Assembly (NCBI RefSeq): GCF_004210375.1
Contig: NC_134833.1
Coordinates: 20,577,396-20,641,395, forward strand
DNA: 64,000 nt
Direction of reading: 5' to 3'
Source: Tachypleus tridentatus
Lineage: Eukaryota; Arthropoda; Merostomata; Xiphosura; Limulidae
Both the position numbers and the translations under genes were made by a program. Position 1 is the stretch's first letter, and each line of letters starts with the position of its first letter. The notes under the pieces were generated by a model that saw only the letters and a list, made by a program, of their open reading frames with translations, was not told the origin of the DNA and ran no database searches. Below, piece after piece: positions 37,301-46,469 of this stretch.

Positions 37301-40300
37301 ACATTATAACGCCCCCACGGCTGAAAGGGCAAGCATGTTTGGTATGATGGGGATTCGAACTCGCAACCCTCGGATTACGAGTCGGGCGCCTTAACCACCT
37401 GGTCATGCCGGGCCCAGCCAATAGCGAAGCAGTAATAAGATGTTGATACATACATTTATAATGTGAACGTATTCACTTATGATGTGAACGTATACACTTA
37501 TGATGTGAACGTTTATCTTTACACACTGCAAATACATTATCAATAAAACAACCTAAGCTTTTCTGAACTTTATTCTTTAACATGGCTTATTATACATTTA
37601 AACCACAAATTCGAATTTATGAGGATCAGTTCCTGACAAATATCTGTTTTAGTATTTTGCCGTAGTTTTAATACACTAGCACAAAGTATGCACAAATTAC
37701 ATAACATTCAAATTAGACTGGTTACAATTACATAACATTTAGGTCAGACTGGTTAAAATTACATAACATTCAGGTTAAACTGGTTACAATTACATAACAT
37801 TTAATTTAGACTGGTTACAATTACATGACATTTAGGTTAGACTGGTTACAATTACATAACATTTAGGTTAAAGTGGTTCCAATTACATAACATTTAGGTT
37901 AGACTGGTTCCAATTACATAACATTTAGGTTAAAGTGGTGACAATTACATAACATTTAGGTTAGACTGGTTCCAATTACATAACATTTAGGTTAGATTGC
38001 TTACAAGTCATATGTGATACTACAGACTCAAGACATAGCAAGTACACAGTAAAATAACCATATATTAGTTTCAAAACCAGAATTTTGTGCAGAAGTTTCA
38101 CATTACTGTATTTAAAAAAAATACATTATTCTCAAAAAGAAAATAATAATTCCCTTTGCAAGGCGTACAAGGCGTATTTTCCATTCCAAAACCTTTTATT
38201 AACTAAACACTGGTATGTTCCTATAACAAATATTTAACGTAATTACTGTCACTGAAAATGTCTTTTAAATATGTTTTAGACGATCGCTTTATTCTATTTA
38301 CTATTATTTCAGGCCCCGGCATGGCCAGATGGGTTAAGGCTAATCTGAGGATCGCGGGTTCGAATCTCCATTGCACCAAACATGCCAGCCATTTCAGCCG
38401 TGGGGGCATTATAATGTAATGGTCAATCCCACTATTCGTTGGTAAAAGAGTAGCCCAAGAGTTGGCGGTGGGTGATGATGACTAGCTGCCTTCCCTCTTG
38501 TCTTACACTACTAAGTTAGGCACGGCAAGCACAAGTAGCTTTCGTGTAGCTTTACGCGAAATTCAAAAACAAACATAAAATGCATTTATCCCCTCAGATT
38601 TAACCACCCTAACCCGATTTACATAAACACTATGCGGGACCCTGTGGAGAAGGTTATTTCCCGATTCTTCTTCTGGAGAGTTCCCGGTATTCCAGTTTTC
38701 GAAGAGCTAAAAGCGGCTGGAAAAGTAAACATTTCTAAAACACAATGGCTTAAAAAGGTGAGATAACCGAGTTTTATTTCTTCTAGTATGACCTCGTGAT
38801 GAATTTCTTTAATAATTTTGTTAACTTTGCACGTGTTTATTCATTCAACAGAATCTGCTCTGACCCATCGTTCAAGAATGGATACGAACACAAATATTCT
38901 CAATTATATTAGGGAAAACAATTACATTAAAGTCGATATGTGGGACAACAACGAGAGTCTGACATTTCCAGGTCAACTCCTTCCTTGTTAAGCCTTTTTG
39001 TTTTTTTCGTTTTGGAACGAACTCAAAACACAGTTTTTATTTCACTTTTTGATAGCCTATCGTAATACATGATAACATGAAAAATTCGAGCAAACAATTA
39101 GAACCATGACGAGAAATTATCTGCCCAAATTAACTCGGGTACGTTTTTTTTTAATCACAGTTTTATCTCGGGCAAATCACAGAAGAGGATATTCTGGGTG
39201 TCCACTTTATTTTCAGTCCCTTTCTATTTTTTGTTGTGATAATAGCCTGTTTGATTGCAGTTCATTTGTTGAGAAAAATGGATTATAATTGGATCCCCTG
39301 ATAAAGGCACAGGCTTACACCAGTGAAGAACTGAATGTTTCGACATTCACGGACCCGGCATCACCAGCTGGTTAAAGCACTCGACTCGTAATCCGAGGGC
39401 CATGGGTTCGAATCCCCGCCACACCAAACTTGCTCACTCTTTCAGCCGTGAGGGCATTATAATGTTACGGTCAATCCCATTATTCGTTGGTACAAAAATT
39501 GTTGCCTTTAAGTATAGTCGTTCCGAACCGTATATATATATATATATATATACGTTCAACATAGAAACATGCCGCCGATATTTCAGTATTGTTTAAGATG
39601 TTGGTTGTTTAAGCAAGAAAGAGATTGTTGACGATTCTACAGTAAATCACGACACCAATGAAATCTACTTAGCTCTTTATATATATAATGAAATCTACTT
39701 AGCTCTTTAGATATATAATGAAATCTACTTAGCTCTTTAGATATATAAACTCATTTAAGGCTTATCTGCTCAACACGAACGTATTGCTATCTAATATCGC
39801 TCCCCCCCCCCAGTGGCATAGCGCTATGTCTGCAGACTAACAACACGAGGAACTGGGTTTTGATCCCTTTGATGGGCAGATCGTGTAGCTTTGTGTTTAA
39901 TTACAAACAAAAATCTAGCCTCGAGTGCCAAATGTAAAGTATGTTGGATTATGTTTGTTTGTTTGTTTGTTTTTGAATTTCGCACAAAGCTACTCGATGG
40001 CTATCTGTGCTAGCCGTCCCTAATTTAGCAGTGTAAGACTAGAGGGAAGGCAGCTAGTCATCACCACCCACCGCCAACTCTTGGGCTACTATTTTACCAA
40101 CGAATAGTGGGATTGACCGTCACATTATAACGCCCCCACGGCTGAAAGGGCGAGCATGTTTGGCGCGACGGGGATGCGAACCCGCGACCCTCAGATTACG
40201 AGTCGATTATTTTTGGATCGGTATGAAAACTGCACATTAGTTCGGTTATTATTAAGAAGAAAACTACGCAATGAGTTTTCTGCTATAACCACCAGGGGTA

Positions 40301-43300
40301 TCGAATCTTGGTTGTTAGCATTATACGCGTTCAAACTCACCACAAAAGCATTTGGGGATCTTCTACATTAGAACCAAGAAGTTTCTAAAGTTAATTATTT
40401 TTAACCATTTTAACCATTAGCTATGATGATAATATAATCATAAGTAATAGAGTTAATATTGTCAAAATGTTGTTGTAATAGAATGGGGTTAATATTTTCT
40501 AAATAGTGCCGTAATAGAAACAGGTTTGTTTCATTTTGTTTTCTGATGACCGATATAAAACAATTGAAATTTCATCTTTAAGTAAACACAGAATCTCATT
40601 TTTAATATAACGCTAAAACAAAACCATCGTTTACTATGTGTTTTTTTTTTTTTAGGATTTTGAGGAATGTGTCCGTTCGGCTGATCCCGAATGCTCATTT
40701 ATAACTGGGAAGCCTTACGACCTAGCTATTCCTTACTTCTGTGGCCACGAGGAGGAATGCACGTGAGTTACGTAACTAGTAAAGTATTGCTGATTCATTT
40801 CCAAGAATCTTCAAGAGACAATATATTTCAACCAAATTAGAACCTGTATTAAGAGTAAAACGCAACGTTTTGGGTACAATGCAAGATACTCGGCATGGCC
40901 AGATGGTTAAGACCCTCGACTCATAATCTTAGGGTTGCTGATTCAAATCTCCATCATACCAAACATGCTCGCCCTTTCAGCCGTGGGAACGTTATAATAT
41001 AACGATCAATTCCACTATTCATCGATAAAAGAGTAGCTCAAGAGTTGGCGGTGGGTGGTGATGACTAGCTGCCTTCTCTCTAGTCTTACACTGGTAAATT
41101 AGGGACGGCTAGCGCAGATAGCCCTCGAGTAGCTTTGTGCGAAATTCAAAAGAAACAAACAAATCAGTTCCTTGTACTAAATAAAGAAACAGTGAATGTC
41201 CTCAGTGATGACGAGAAACCCACTTGTTGAGAAATTTATATGCAAAAACGGCTCGTTTGGGCTGAGAAAACACTTTACATAAAAGAGCGAACAACGTTTC
41301 GACCTTCTTCGGTCATCGTCAGGTTCACAGCCCAAACGAGCCGTTTTTGCATATAAAAAAGTGAATGTCCTCGACTCGCAATCCGAGGGTCGCGGATTCG
41401 AATCCTCGTCACACCAAACATGCTCGTCCTTTCAGTCGTGAGGACGTTATAATATGACGGTCAATCCCACTATTCGTTGGTAAAAGAGTAGCTCAAGAGT
41501 TGGCGGTGGGTGATGATGACTAGCCTTCCCTCCAGTCTTACACTGCAAAATTAGGGACGGCTAGCGCAAATAGCCCTCGTGTAGCTATGCACAAAATTTA
41601 AACAAACCAAGCAATGCAAAATAAACTCTTTATTATTTGTTTCACTCGATTAGTTTCCATAACATAGTTACCATCACCAGGGTTTTTTAATACAGTGCTA
41701 TTTTAGCCATATCACCATTTTATTTAGAAGCTCCAAAATTATTCAGTTGATAAAAAATTTACCTTTCATTGTAGCTTAAAATGTAACTTGCGTTTTTTTT
41801 TACTCTTAGCACGCAATAGTGCAATTTTTCTGAAAAAAATAGATTAATACCAATTAAATGATTTGGTTTGTTTTGAATTTCGCACAAAGCTATTCAAGGG
41901 CTATCTGCGCTAGCTGTCCCTAATTTAACAGTGTAAGACTAGAGAGAAGGCAGCTAGTCATTACCACCCACCGCCAACTCTTGTGCTACTCTTTTAGCAA
42001 CGAATAGTGGGATTGACCGTCATATTATAACGTCCCCACGGCTAAAACGACGAGTATGTTTGGTATGACTGGAATTCGAACCAGCAACCCTAAGATTACG
42101 AGTCGAACGCTTTAACCCACCTGGCCATACCGGGCCCATAATTAAATGATTCTTAAGTTTTGCCTTAACTCTGTTTACTTTGGAAACATGATAAACCGTC
42201 TATTTTCTGTTTAAATGGCGGCTCTGACTGGAAGAAGTGAATGTAATCAGAATGCATCATAGAAATAATTTATTCATAAATTATTAATCTATTCAAAATA
42301 TTAAAAGTCTGGAGGTTCAACAGTTTTCGGGAAAGATGAGTTAATTAATTAATTAATTAATTCCACGAGTGAAACACTTCTGAACTTTTATCATTTTTTC
42401 TCAACTTAGTTTTTAACTTAGATGAAAACTTGAAACTCTGTAGACCTGTTTATGGGCGTCTAACACTTTGACTGATGGTGTAGGAACTTAATCAAATATC
42501 GTTTACGATTTTTTTTTCTAAACCAAACTATGTTATATTAGCTTCGACCCTTTATGTATCCGTGATTTGGCAAAACATATATCCGCTTATAATTGGCGAA
42601 CCGTTGAACAGATTGTCACCAAACTTTCTTATACCCTTAGGCCCGGACCGGCATGATCAGTTAAGGCGCTTGACTGGTAATATTATGGTCCCAGGTTCAA
42701 ATCCCCGCCTCACCAAACATACACAGTCTTCCAGCCATGTGGGTGTCATAATGTTACAGTAAATCCCACTATTTGTTGGTAAAAGAACAGCCCAAGATTT
42801 AGCGGTGTGTGATGATGACTAGTTGCCTTCCCTCTAGTCTTACACTGCTAAATTAGGGACGATTAGCGCAAATAGCCCTCGTGTAACCTTGCGCTAAATT
42901 AAAAAATAAATAAAAACTTAGGCCCCTACGAAGAGATACATAAAAGTAGGTGTTCACCCCCTCTTATGTCTTTAACGTTCGTTCAACAGTGACGTCAGAT
43001 ATATACAGTTGATGAGGAAGGAAAAACCTATGGAAAAGAACCAGTTGAACTTCGTAATAAAGTTTAACCGAATCATCACAAACATGCTTCGCGCTTATTT
43101 TCGCGTTTTAAATTACACATATTAGAAGACTTTAGTATTAGACTAATCACATTTCTAAGCACTACTTTCTTTATCTGATCCCTTTAAAAAATTAGAAGAG
43201 CGCATAATAATATTGTAATAATCATATCTTTTATGGACGATATCCAGAGCGATTCAGACCAACTGGGATACGACAAACAGTAGTGGTTGTAACACTACAT

Positions 43301-46263
43301 ACATAAATCATTTGTTGTTTCACCATCTGACTGAAATATTAAAGTTGTAGAATCTGAGAAACATTTTTTTTTTACTTTCAGTATGTTGAATAATAACGCA
43401 GCATTACAAAGAGCTAAGATGAACGTCCAGAGATATTACACTGTTGTCGGTGTTTTAGAAGAAATGAATAAAACGTTGGAGGTACTAGAAGGTTACATAC
43501 CCCATTTTTTCAAGGGAATTTTTTCTTTATACACTCTTAAATGTAAGTAATTCGTTTCTATACAACATATTTATTCTTAATATACCCTGTCAATGTTTAT
43601 ATATATATATATATTAATATAAGTTTATGAATATGTTGGGCTAAGGGTTCCTCTACAGTGGGTGTCAGTGATTTGCTGACGATAAATTCCACAATAAACG
43701 AAGAGCAAAAATGCCACCTCTTTTTAAAATTATATAAATATATATATTAGAAACAAGTTGAGCGTTTATACAAAATTCATTACACTTTCAAGGTCATAGT
43801 TGTATCTTAAATACTGCACAGTTCTCTTCTTTTTGTCAAAGGTCCACTTACGCCTATTCAATTGCTTTAGAATTCAATTGACAGGCCGAACTTTTTTCCA
43901 TTTATCTCCATTGCAATAGCGGTTATTGTCGTTAAGTTACTCTGATGGTATTCTGTGCTTCAAAAATCATCTGCTTCCTTTTTTCTATTTCCAAGAATCT
44001 CCTGCCTTTTGTCAGGCGGGTTCAGTTAGTTTGGAACGCCCCTTGACAAACAAACTAGTATCTTTATTTCCTTCAAACTATTAATCTCACTCTAACATAT
44101 CAACCATTAGGCCTATCGCTCCGACGGCGATTAACTTTGCGTTTTCTAACTTTTCTCTCACCAAACTTTCCTTTCCAGTGACTTTATTTTTTACTCTCTC
44201 TCTTATTGCTCGTCTGGTCGCAACTATTTAAATGTCTACATGACTTAGGCCTTCTAGAAATTTCTATATCGTTGACACCAGTGGATTGCACGCGGCTTTC
44301 GATGACCTAAACATCAGCAAATCATTTATACAACATCCGGTTATAACCGATTTACGAAATCAAACTTAAACTTGTCATAACTATCGCTTTTAAAATAACT
44401 GCTTTTAATTCTCTTGTTATGAAAAAAATACTAAACAGTCATGAAATATTCACTCACAAAATTAATTAATTAATAATATTTACACTAAACAGTCTTTTAT
44501 ACATGACACACCCTTAAAGGTAGGTAATTTGTATCCACGTATTTCTTCCTTACGTACACTTAAACGTAATTCTTTATATATAGTGTATCCCAGGTGGTTA
44601 GGGCGCTCCACTCGTAATCTGAGAGTCGCGCATTTGAATCCCTGTCGCTCCAAACATGCTCGTTCTTCAGCCGTGAGGGGATTATAATGTGCCAGCCAAT
44701 CAACATTTTTATCAGTTTTGATCCATCATTTCACTACTTTTTTGTTTGCATTAGAAAAAATCAGTAGCCAATTTTTAATTAACAGAACTAGACTATACCG
44801 GTTTCTCTTCAAAAAGTCCCTCCAGCGTCACAGTTAACTCACACTGCTTGAAACCGGGTTTCGATACCCGTGGTAGACAGAGTACAGATAATAGATTGTG
44901 TAGCTTTGTGCTTAGCTTCAAATAGACTCTTCAGATAACAAACCTGTTTCAGTTTTCGAGTCACTTAATGTTGTTTAAGAATTTACGACGAATTATTGTT
45001 TTGAAATGCACTAAAAGAGCACTTGCTCATTTCGATCTATTCTCAGGAGATAGAAGTGTTGGATGATGGTGTATTTTAAAGATTGTTTTTACTAGTTTAT
45101 TACAGTGTAGTACGTGCATAATAAATTTTAATTTCAATTTAAAATTAAATTATTATAATAAATTATGATATTTTGTGTTTAAAATTTGTTCTTAACTTTA
45201 ATTAATGCTTCTGGGTTCCAAGTTGCAACAATTACTTCAAGTTTTTTCGAATGGTTTTATTCGGTTATTAAAAAGCTTGGCTTGTGCTATTAACGTTGAT
45301 GGCCTGGCATGGCCAGATGGTTAAGGCACTCGCCTCGTAATTTGAGGGTTGCAGGTTCGAATCCCATGTCACACCAAACATGCTCGCCCTTTTAGCCGTG
45401 GGGGCGTTATAATATGACAGTCAATCCCAATATTCGTTGGTAACAGAGTAACCCAAGAGTTGACGATGGGTGGTGATGACTAGTTGCCTTCCCTCTAGCC
45501 TGACACTGCTAAATTAGGGATGGCTAGCGCAAATAGCCCTCGTGTAACTTTGCGCGAAATTCAAAACAAACCAATTAACTTAGATTTTCTTTATTCTCAA
45601 ACTAACGCAACTAAACTGAGAACGCTGGAAGAAGTCGAGCATATTTCACATAAGTATCGATCAATCCCACAATTCGTTGGTAAAAGAGTTGGTGGTTGAT
45701 GGTGAATACTTCAGAAGCATGTCTTCCCACAGACTGATTATAATTATGAATGAATATTGATTTCACTGAATTTCTAGTGTACCCAGTTTTTATAACAATT
45801 ATTTCTGTTTCTAAATGTTATGGTTCTCAACTTCAAGATAGTCTGTATGTATTATGTTAACATAATTATGTTATATTATGTTAAAAAACGTAAACACATA
45901 TTTACCAAACACACAGCACTAATGTTAATCGGTTAAAAACTATTAAGTAGTTTGAAGTTTACAATATTATGGTGTTTTCTCACGGCATACTTTTGTATGT
46001 GTTATATATTAATAAATATGGATTTAAAATGATAAATCCATTGAAAAAGGTGTCAGATTATTTATTTTTCTACGAGTCTGTTGTTTGACTTTGTTTGTTT
46101 TTATTCCATAGCAGAAATCCAAAACAGGAATTCGAGGAAGAAGATGGTCTCTGAAGAAGTAAAGAGAATCTTAAAGAAAAACCTCACTATGGAATATGAA
46201 TTTTACGAGTTTATTCGTGAAAAGCTCCACGAACAATTTAAACATTTAAGGCTAAAGAACTGA
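25137..46263 (+). CDS. pip: Pipe/UST-type uronyl 2-O-sulfotransferase, complete seven-exon gene
   Basis: Seven exons (25137-25374, 31948-32108, 35715-35794, 38598-38757, 40656-40762, 43382-43542, 46112-46263) join in frame into 352 codons plus TGA. The protein should be a Golgi type II membrane enzyme moving sulfate from PAPS to the 2-O position of uronic acids. Seen: short basic cytoplasmic tail and one membrane segment (residues about 10-27), a PAPS-binding loop NRVPKSGS (92-99), catalytic-type His152 in DRHVYF, the 3'-phosphate motif RDPVEKVIS (173-181), paired cysteines at 218/226 and 242/248, and a C-terminal MEYEFYEF block typical of UST and Pipe. N-glycosylation sites occur in exons 1, 4, 6 and 7. 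The stretch WLKKDFEECV then DPEC is closer to Drosophila Pipe than to vertebrate UST or HS2ST, as I recall those sequences. The usual length is about 350-410 residues, so it is full length. The substrate (glycosaminoglycan or glycoprotein) cannot be told from sequence. Introns are 1.9-6.6 kb and full of repeats. Confidence 0.93.
25528..25807 (+). repeat. SINE-I, full length
   Basis: GGCCCGGCATGGCCAGGTGG head to an AAACAAACAAACAAAC tail; it runs straight into a 42-bp tandem repeat. In intron 1 of the sulfotransferase gene. Confidence 0.97.
25806..25998. repeat. 42-bp tandem repeat, about 4 copies
   Basis: The unit CTATAAGTTTCCAGTATAAA plus a second half ending CTGACACCTAA follows directly on the A/C-rich tail of the SINE-I at 25528. 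Confidence 0.9.
26843..28402. repeat. 40-bp tandem repeat, about 39 copies, with a duplicated 480-bp block
   Basis: The unit is CTACATTTAGAAACCATATA plus a second half ending TATTGCGTAA. A variant with CACATAATCGTTAAG recurs at intervals. Positions 27361-27840 and 27841-28318 carry the same 12-unit pattern, differing only by a 2-base deletion. It lies in intron 1 of the sulfotransferase gene. Confidence 0.97.
28466..28692 (-). repeat. SINE-I, truncated in the tRNA-like head
   Basis: Reverse copy from the tail to GACGGGGATT, where a tandem repeat takes over. Confidence 0.93.
28693..28945. repeat. about 42-bp tandem repeat, about 6 copies
   Basis: The unit includes GTCATTACATCTGTCAAAAC and AATAAATATTTAA, with indels between copies. 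It begins at the truncated head of the SINE-I at 28466. Confidence 0.9.
29494..29593 (+). promoter_or_regulatory. heat-shock-element array upstream of a multicopy gene
   Basis: GAA triplets occur every 10 bases at 29494, 29504, 29514, then 29534, 29544, 29554, 29564, 29574 and 29584. TTC triplets sit five bases out of step at 29519, 29529, 29559, 29579 and 29589. This is exactly the alternating pentamer geometry (nGAAnnTTCn) bound by heat shock factor. A TATATATA stretch follows at about 29600 and the ATG at 29673. Binding is inferred from the pattern. Confidence 0.75.
29673..30473 (+). CDS. two-exon gene of a multicopy cysteine-rich arthropod family, one frame break
   Basis: Exon 1 (29673-29880) encodes MASRSCKHSPDKFCYICGQF and a zinc-binding-like CxxC, then APHFTCEHC. 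The donor is GTAAGA. Exon 2 starts at 30090 after CTTTTACAG, in matching phase, and encodes WYRGEKRAIKLSIPRIWHEP, CYFC and a proline-rich segment. Near 30315 the frame changes: the family's acidic tail and final NDLIRDLGLTK block continue in another frame to 30473. I recognise the pattern (CKHxPDxFCYICG, WAPH, PxIWxEPxxH, CYFC, LNDLIRDL) from uncharacterised proteins repeated many times in arthropod and cnidarian genomes; no function is known to me. It sits in intron 1 of the sulfotransferase gene on the same strand. The intact intron argues that it did not arrive as a processed copy. Confidence 0.7.
30838..30935 (-). repeat. SINE-II
   Basis: Reverse copy: CAATGGGCTATCTATTTTCC, then ACGGGTATCGAAACCTCG. 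Confidence 0.9.
31085..31360 (+). repeat. SINE-I, full length
   Basis: GGCCCGGCATGGCCAAGCGC head through an AAACAAACAAAC tail. In intron 1 of the sulfotransferase gene. Confidence 0.97.
31948..32108 (+). CDS. pip: sulfotransferase exon 2: PAPS 5'-phosphosulfate loop
   Basis: A polypyrimidine tract ending CATATAG gives the acceptor; the donor is CAG before GTAACG. Residues 80-133 include RILMYNRVPKSGS, the 5'-phosphosulfate-binding loop, and end LTKDEQ, matching the LTKNEQ position of vertebrate UST. It enters in phase 1 and leaves in phase 0. Confidence 0.93.
32221..32492 (-). repeat. SINE-I, full length
   Basis: Reverse copy starting about 110 bases after sulfotransferase exon 2, ending CCATGCCAGGCC. 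Confidence 0.94.
32906..33800 (+). mobile_element. internally deleted mariner element
   Basis: Flanked by TA (32904-32905 and 33801-33802). The inverted repeats of about 29 bases differ at one position and begin CGAGGTCTGTTC (left) and CGAGGGCTGTTC (right, read inward). At 895 bp it is shorter than a full element of about 1.3 kb. It lies in intron 2 of the sulfotransferase gene. Confidence 0.9.
33103..33740 (+). pseudogene. mariner transposase remnant
   Basis: Starts MNDLKEQRLAVKFCVKLGKS, has a one-base frame change after ATET, then continues with WHERFKDGRQSIEDDERPGR and VRANRRLTVRELAEECGIS (helix-turn-helix DNA-binding region). The catalytic middle is largely missing; reading resumes near 33510 with YSPELAPCDVFLFPKLK, the segment holding the third catalytic aspartate, and a C-terminal piece. 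This is the SETMAR-related mariner type. Confidence 0.85.
33822..33915 (+). repeat. SINE-I fragment beside mariner
   Basis: Only the B box (GGTTCGAATCCCCGTCACAC) and early body remain, starting 20 bases after the mariner. Confidence 0.9.
34341..34431 (-). repeat. SINE-III, diverged
   Basis: ATCAAACCCCAAATTTTAGC and GTTCATAAACTTACTGG identify it; SINE-I 34432 adjoins. Confidence 0.7.
34432..34709 (+). repeat. SINE-I, full length
   Basis: GGCCCGGCATGGCCAAGCGT head; it abuts the head side of a reverse SINE-III. Confidence 0.97.
35080..35205 (-). repeat. SINE-III, diverged
   Basis: TATTATAGAGCAATGCCACA then TTAGAGTTGTAAATCTGTAG and CGCTGTTCCACTGAGAGG. Confidence 0.7.
35715..35794 (+). CDS. pip: sulfotransferase exon 3: catalytic histidine, GC donor
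   Basis: Follows TTTATTTACAG and encodes residues 134-160 with YDRHVYFTNF, whose His aligns with the catalytic His142 of HS2ST. No usable GT donor keeps the frame: reading on meets a stop after FFQQV. A GC donor (GCAAGT) at 35795 ends the exon in phase 2 and joins exon 4 to give NFFQFNHPNPIYIN, as the family requires. Confidence 0.88.
35951..36212 (-). repeat. SINE-I, small internal deletions
   Basis: Reverse copy ending CCATGCTGGGCC; part of the GGTGATGACTAGCTGCC block is missing. Confidence 0.95.
36421..36541 (-). repeat. SINE-III (third tRNA-like family), full length
   Basis: Reverse copy: TTACTTATAGCAAAGCCACA, GGGGAATCGAACCCCTGATT (B box), ending CTGTACTAGCGGGGGG. Confidence 0.88.
37156..37414 (-). 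repeat. SINE-I, full length with small deletion
   Basis: Reverse copy from GGTTTGAATTTCGCGCAAAG to CATGCCGGGCC. Confidence 0.96.
37440..37515. repeat. 21-bp tandem repeat, about 3 copies
   Basis: Copies of ACTTATGATGTGAACGTATAC in a short run. Confidence 0.85.
37693..38005. repeat. 31-bp tandem repeat, about 10 copies
   Basis: The unit is TTACATAACATTTAGGTTAG plus ACTGGTTACAA, with variants TTCCAA and AAAGTGG. It lies in intron 3 of the sulfotransferase gene. Confidence 0.95.
38312..38576 (+). repeat. SINE-I, 21 bases upstream of exon 4
   Basis: GCCCCGGCATGGCCAGATGG head with a loss in the tRNA part; its tail ends just before the branch/acceptor region of sulfotransferase exon 4. Confidence 0.95.
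38598..38757 (+). CDS. pip: sulfotransferase exon 4: 3'-phosphate binding motif
   Basis: The acceptor is TTTATCCCCTCAG and the donor AAG before GTGAGA. It enters in phase 2 and leaves in phase 0. It encodes IYINTMRDPVEKVISRFFFW, which contains the Arg-Asp-Pro and Ser of the PAPS 3'-phosphate site, then a family-variable loop with an NIS glycosylation site, ending TQWLKK. Confidence 0.95.
39351..39492 (+). repeat. SINE-I, 3'-truncated
   Basis: Head GACCCGGCATCACCAGCTGG through the CCATTATTCGTTGGTA block only. Confidence 0.93.
39658..39748. repeat. 30-bp tandem repeat, 3 copies
   Basis: Copies of AATGAAATCTACTTAGCTCT followed by TTATATATAT, nearly identical. Confidence 0.9.
39803..39910 (+). 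repeat. SINE-II
   Basis: CCCCCCCAGTGGCATAGCGC head to an AATTACAAACAAAA tail. Confidence 0.9.
39953..40207 (-). repeat. SINE-I lacking the extreme head
   Basis: Reverse copy; it breaks off at ATTACGAGTCGA. Confidence 0.95.
40656..40762 (+). CDS. pip: sulfotransferase exon 5: disulfide region
   Basis: Follows a run of T ending TTTAG; the donor is GTGAGT. Residues 214-249 carry ECVRSADPEC and YFCGHEEEC, the two cysteine pairs found at the same place in HS2ST, UST and Pipe. It enters in phase 0 and leaves in phase 2. Confidence 0.95.
40889..41163 (+). repeat. SINE-I, full length
   Basis: ACTCGGCATGGCCAGATGGT head; 125 bases after sulfotransferase exon 5. Confidence 0.95.
41204..41359. mobile_element. 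short foldback element, Penelope-terminal-like, with target duplication
   Basis: Flanked by the 13-bp direct repeat AGTGAATGTCCTC (41191-41203 and 41360-41372). It starts AGTGATGACGAGAAACCC; arms of about 28 bases (TATATGCAAAAACGG... and its complement near 41329-41355) enclose a middle with CAACGTTTCGACC. A second member is at 50477. Confidence 0.7.
41373..41607 (+). repeat. SINE-I, 5'-truncated, next to a foldback element
   Basis: Starts at GACTCGCAATCCGAGGGTCG, immediately after the 3' target duplication of the element at 41204. Confidence 0.94.
41863..42137 (-). repeat. SINE-I, full length
   Basis: Reverse copy from TTTGGTTTGTTTTGAATTTC to CCATACCGGGCCC. Confidence 0.96.
42641..42916 (+). 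repeat. SINE-I, full length, modified head
   Basis: The head reads GCCCGGACCGGCATGATCAG; the B box is GGTTCAAATCC. Confidence 0.94.
43382..43542 (+). CDS. pip: sulfotransferase exon 6
   Basis: Follows TTTTACTTTCAG; the donor is GTAAGT. It encodes LQRAKMNVQRYYTVVGVLEE and then LEVLEGYIPHFFKGI, the conserved helix and VG-LEE block of the family. NKT is a possible glycosylation site. It enters in phase 2 and leaves in phase 1. Confidence 0.95.
43613..44583. other. intron 6 sequence, nothing recognised
   Basis: No repeat family or coding block recognised apart from a short TA run near 43598. Confidence 0.5.
44584..44705 (+). repeat. SINE-I, truncated at both ends
   Basis: From CCCAGGTGGTTAGGGC to CCAGCCAATCAAC. 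Confidence 0.88.
44834..44928 (+). repeat. SINE-II
   Basis: GAAACCGGGTTTCGATACCC then TGTGTAGCTTTGTGCTTAGC. Confidence 0.88.
45301..45573 (+). repeat. SINE-I, full length
   Basis: GGCCTGGCATGGCCAGATGG head; a second small piece of SINE-I body (CAATTCGTTGGTAAAAGAG) follows at about 45660. Confidence 0.96.
46112..46263 (+). CDS. pip: sulfotransferase exon 7: C-terminus and stop
   Basis: Follows TTTTTATTCCATAG. A second AG four bases on is excluded because it would create a stop at the junction. It encodes the last 50 residues, with VSEEVKRILKKNLT then MEYEFYEFIREKLHEQFK, and stops at TGA 46261-46263. Confidence 0.94.
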
Positions 46264-46469
46264 TAAGAGAATGGATATTTTCTACTTTCAAACTGAAAAG
46301 AAGCGAAATTTGCAAGTTTCCTGTTAATTGTTGTTTATTTGTTTGTTTGAAGTAAGAATTAAGGTGTTAACAATGGACAAAAGTTACTTTAGTTTCAGGT
46401 CAAGATGGACAACACGTGCAATTTGACAACATTGGAATCCTGTTTCTGTATGGTTATTTATTTTATTCG

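Noticed and set aside
39270-39350. CCTGATAAAGGCACAGG and GAATGTTTCGACATTC, resembling a Penelope terminal motif
   Set aside because: Only weakly like the motif at 41296 and without the stem; not enough to call.
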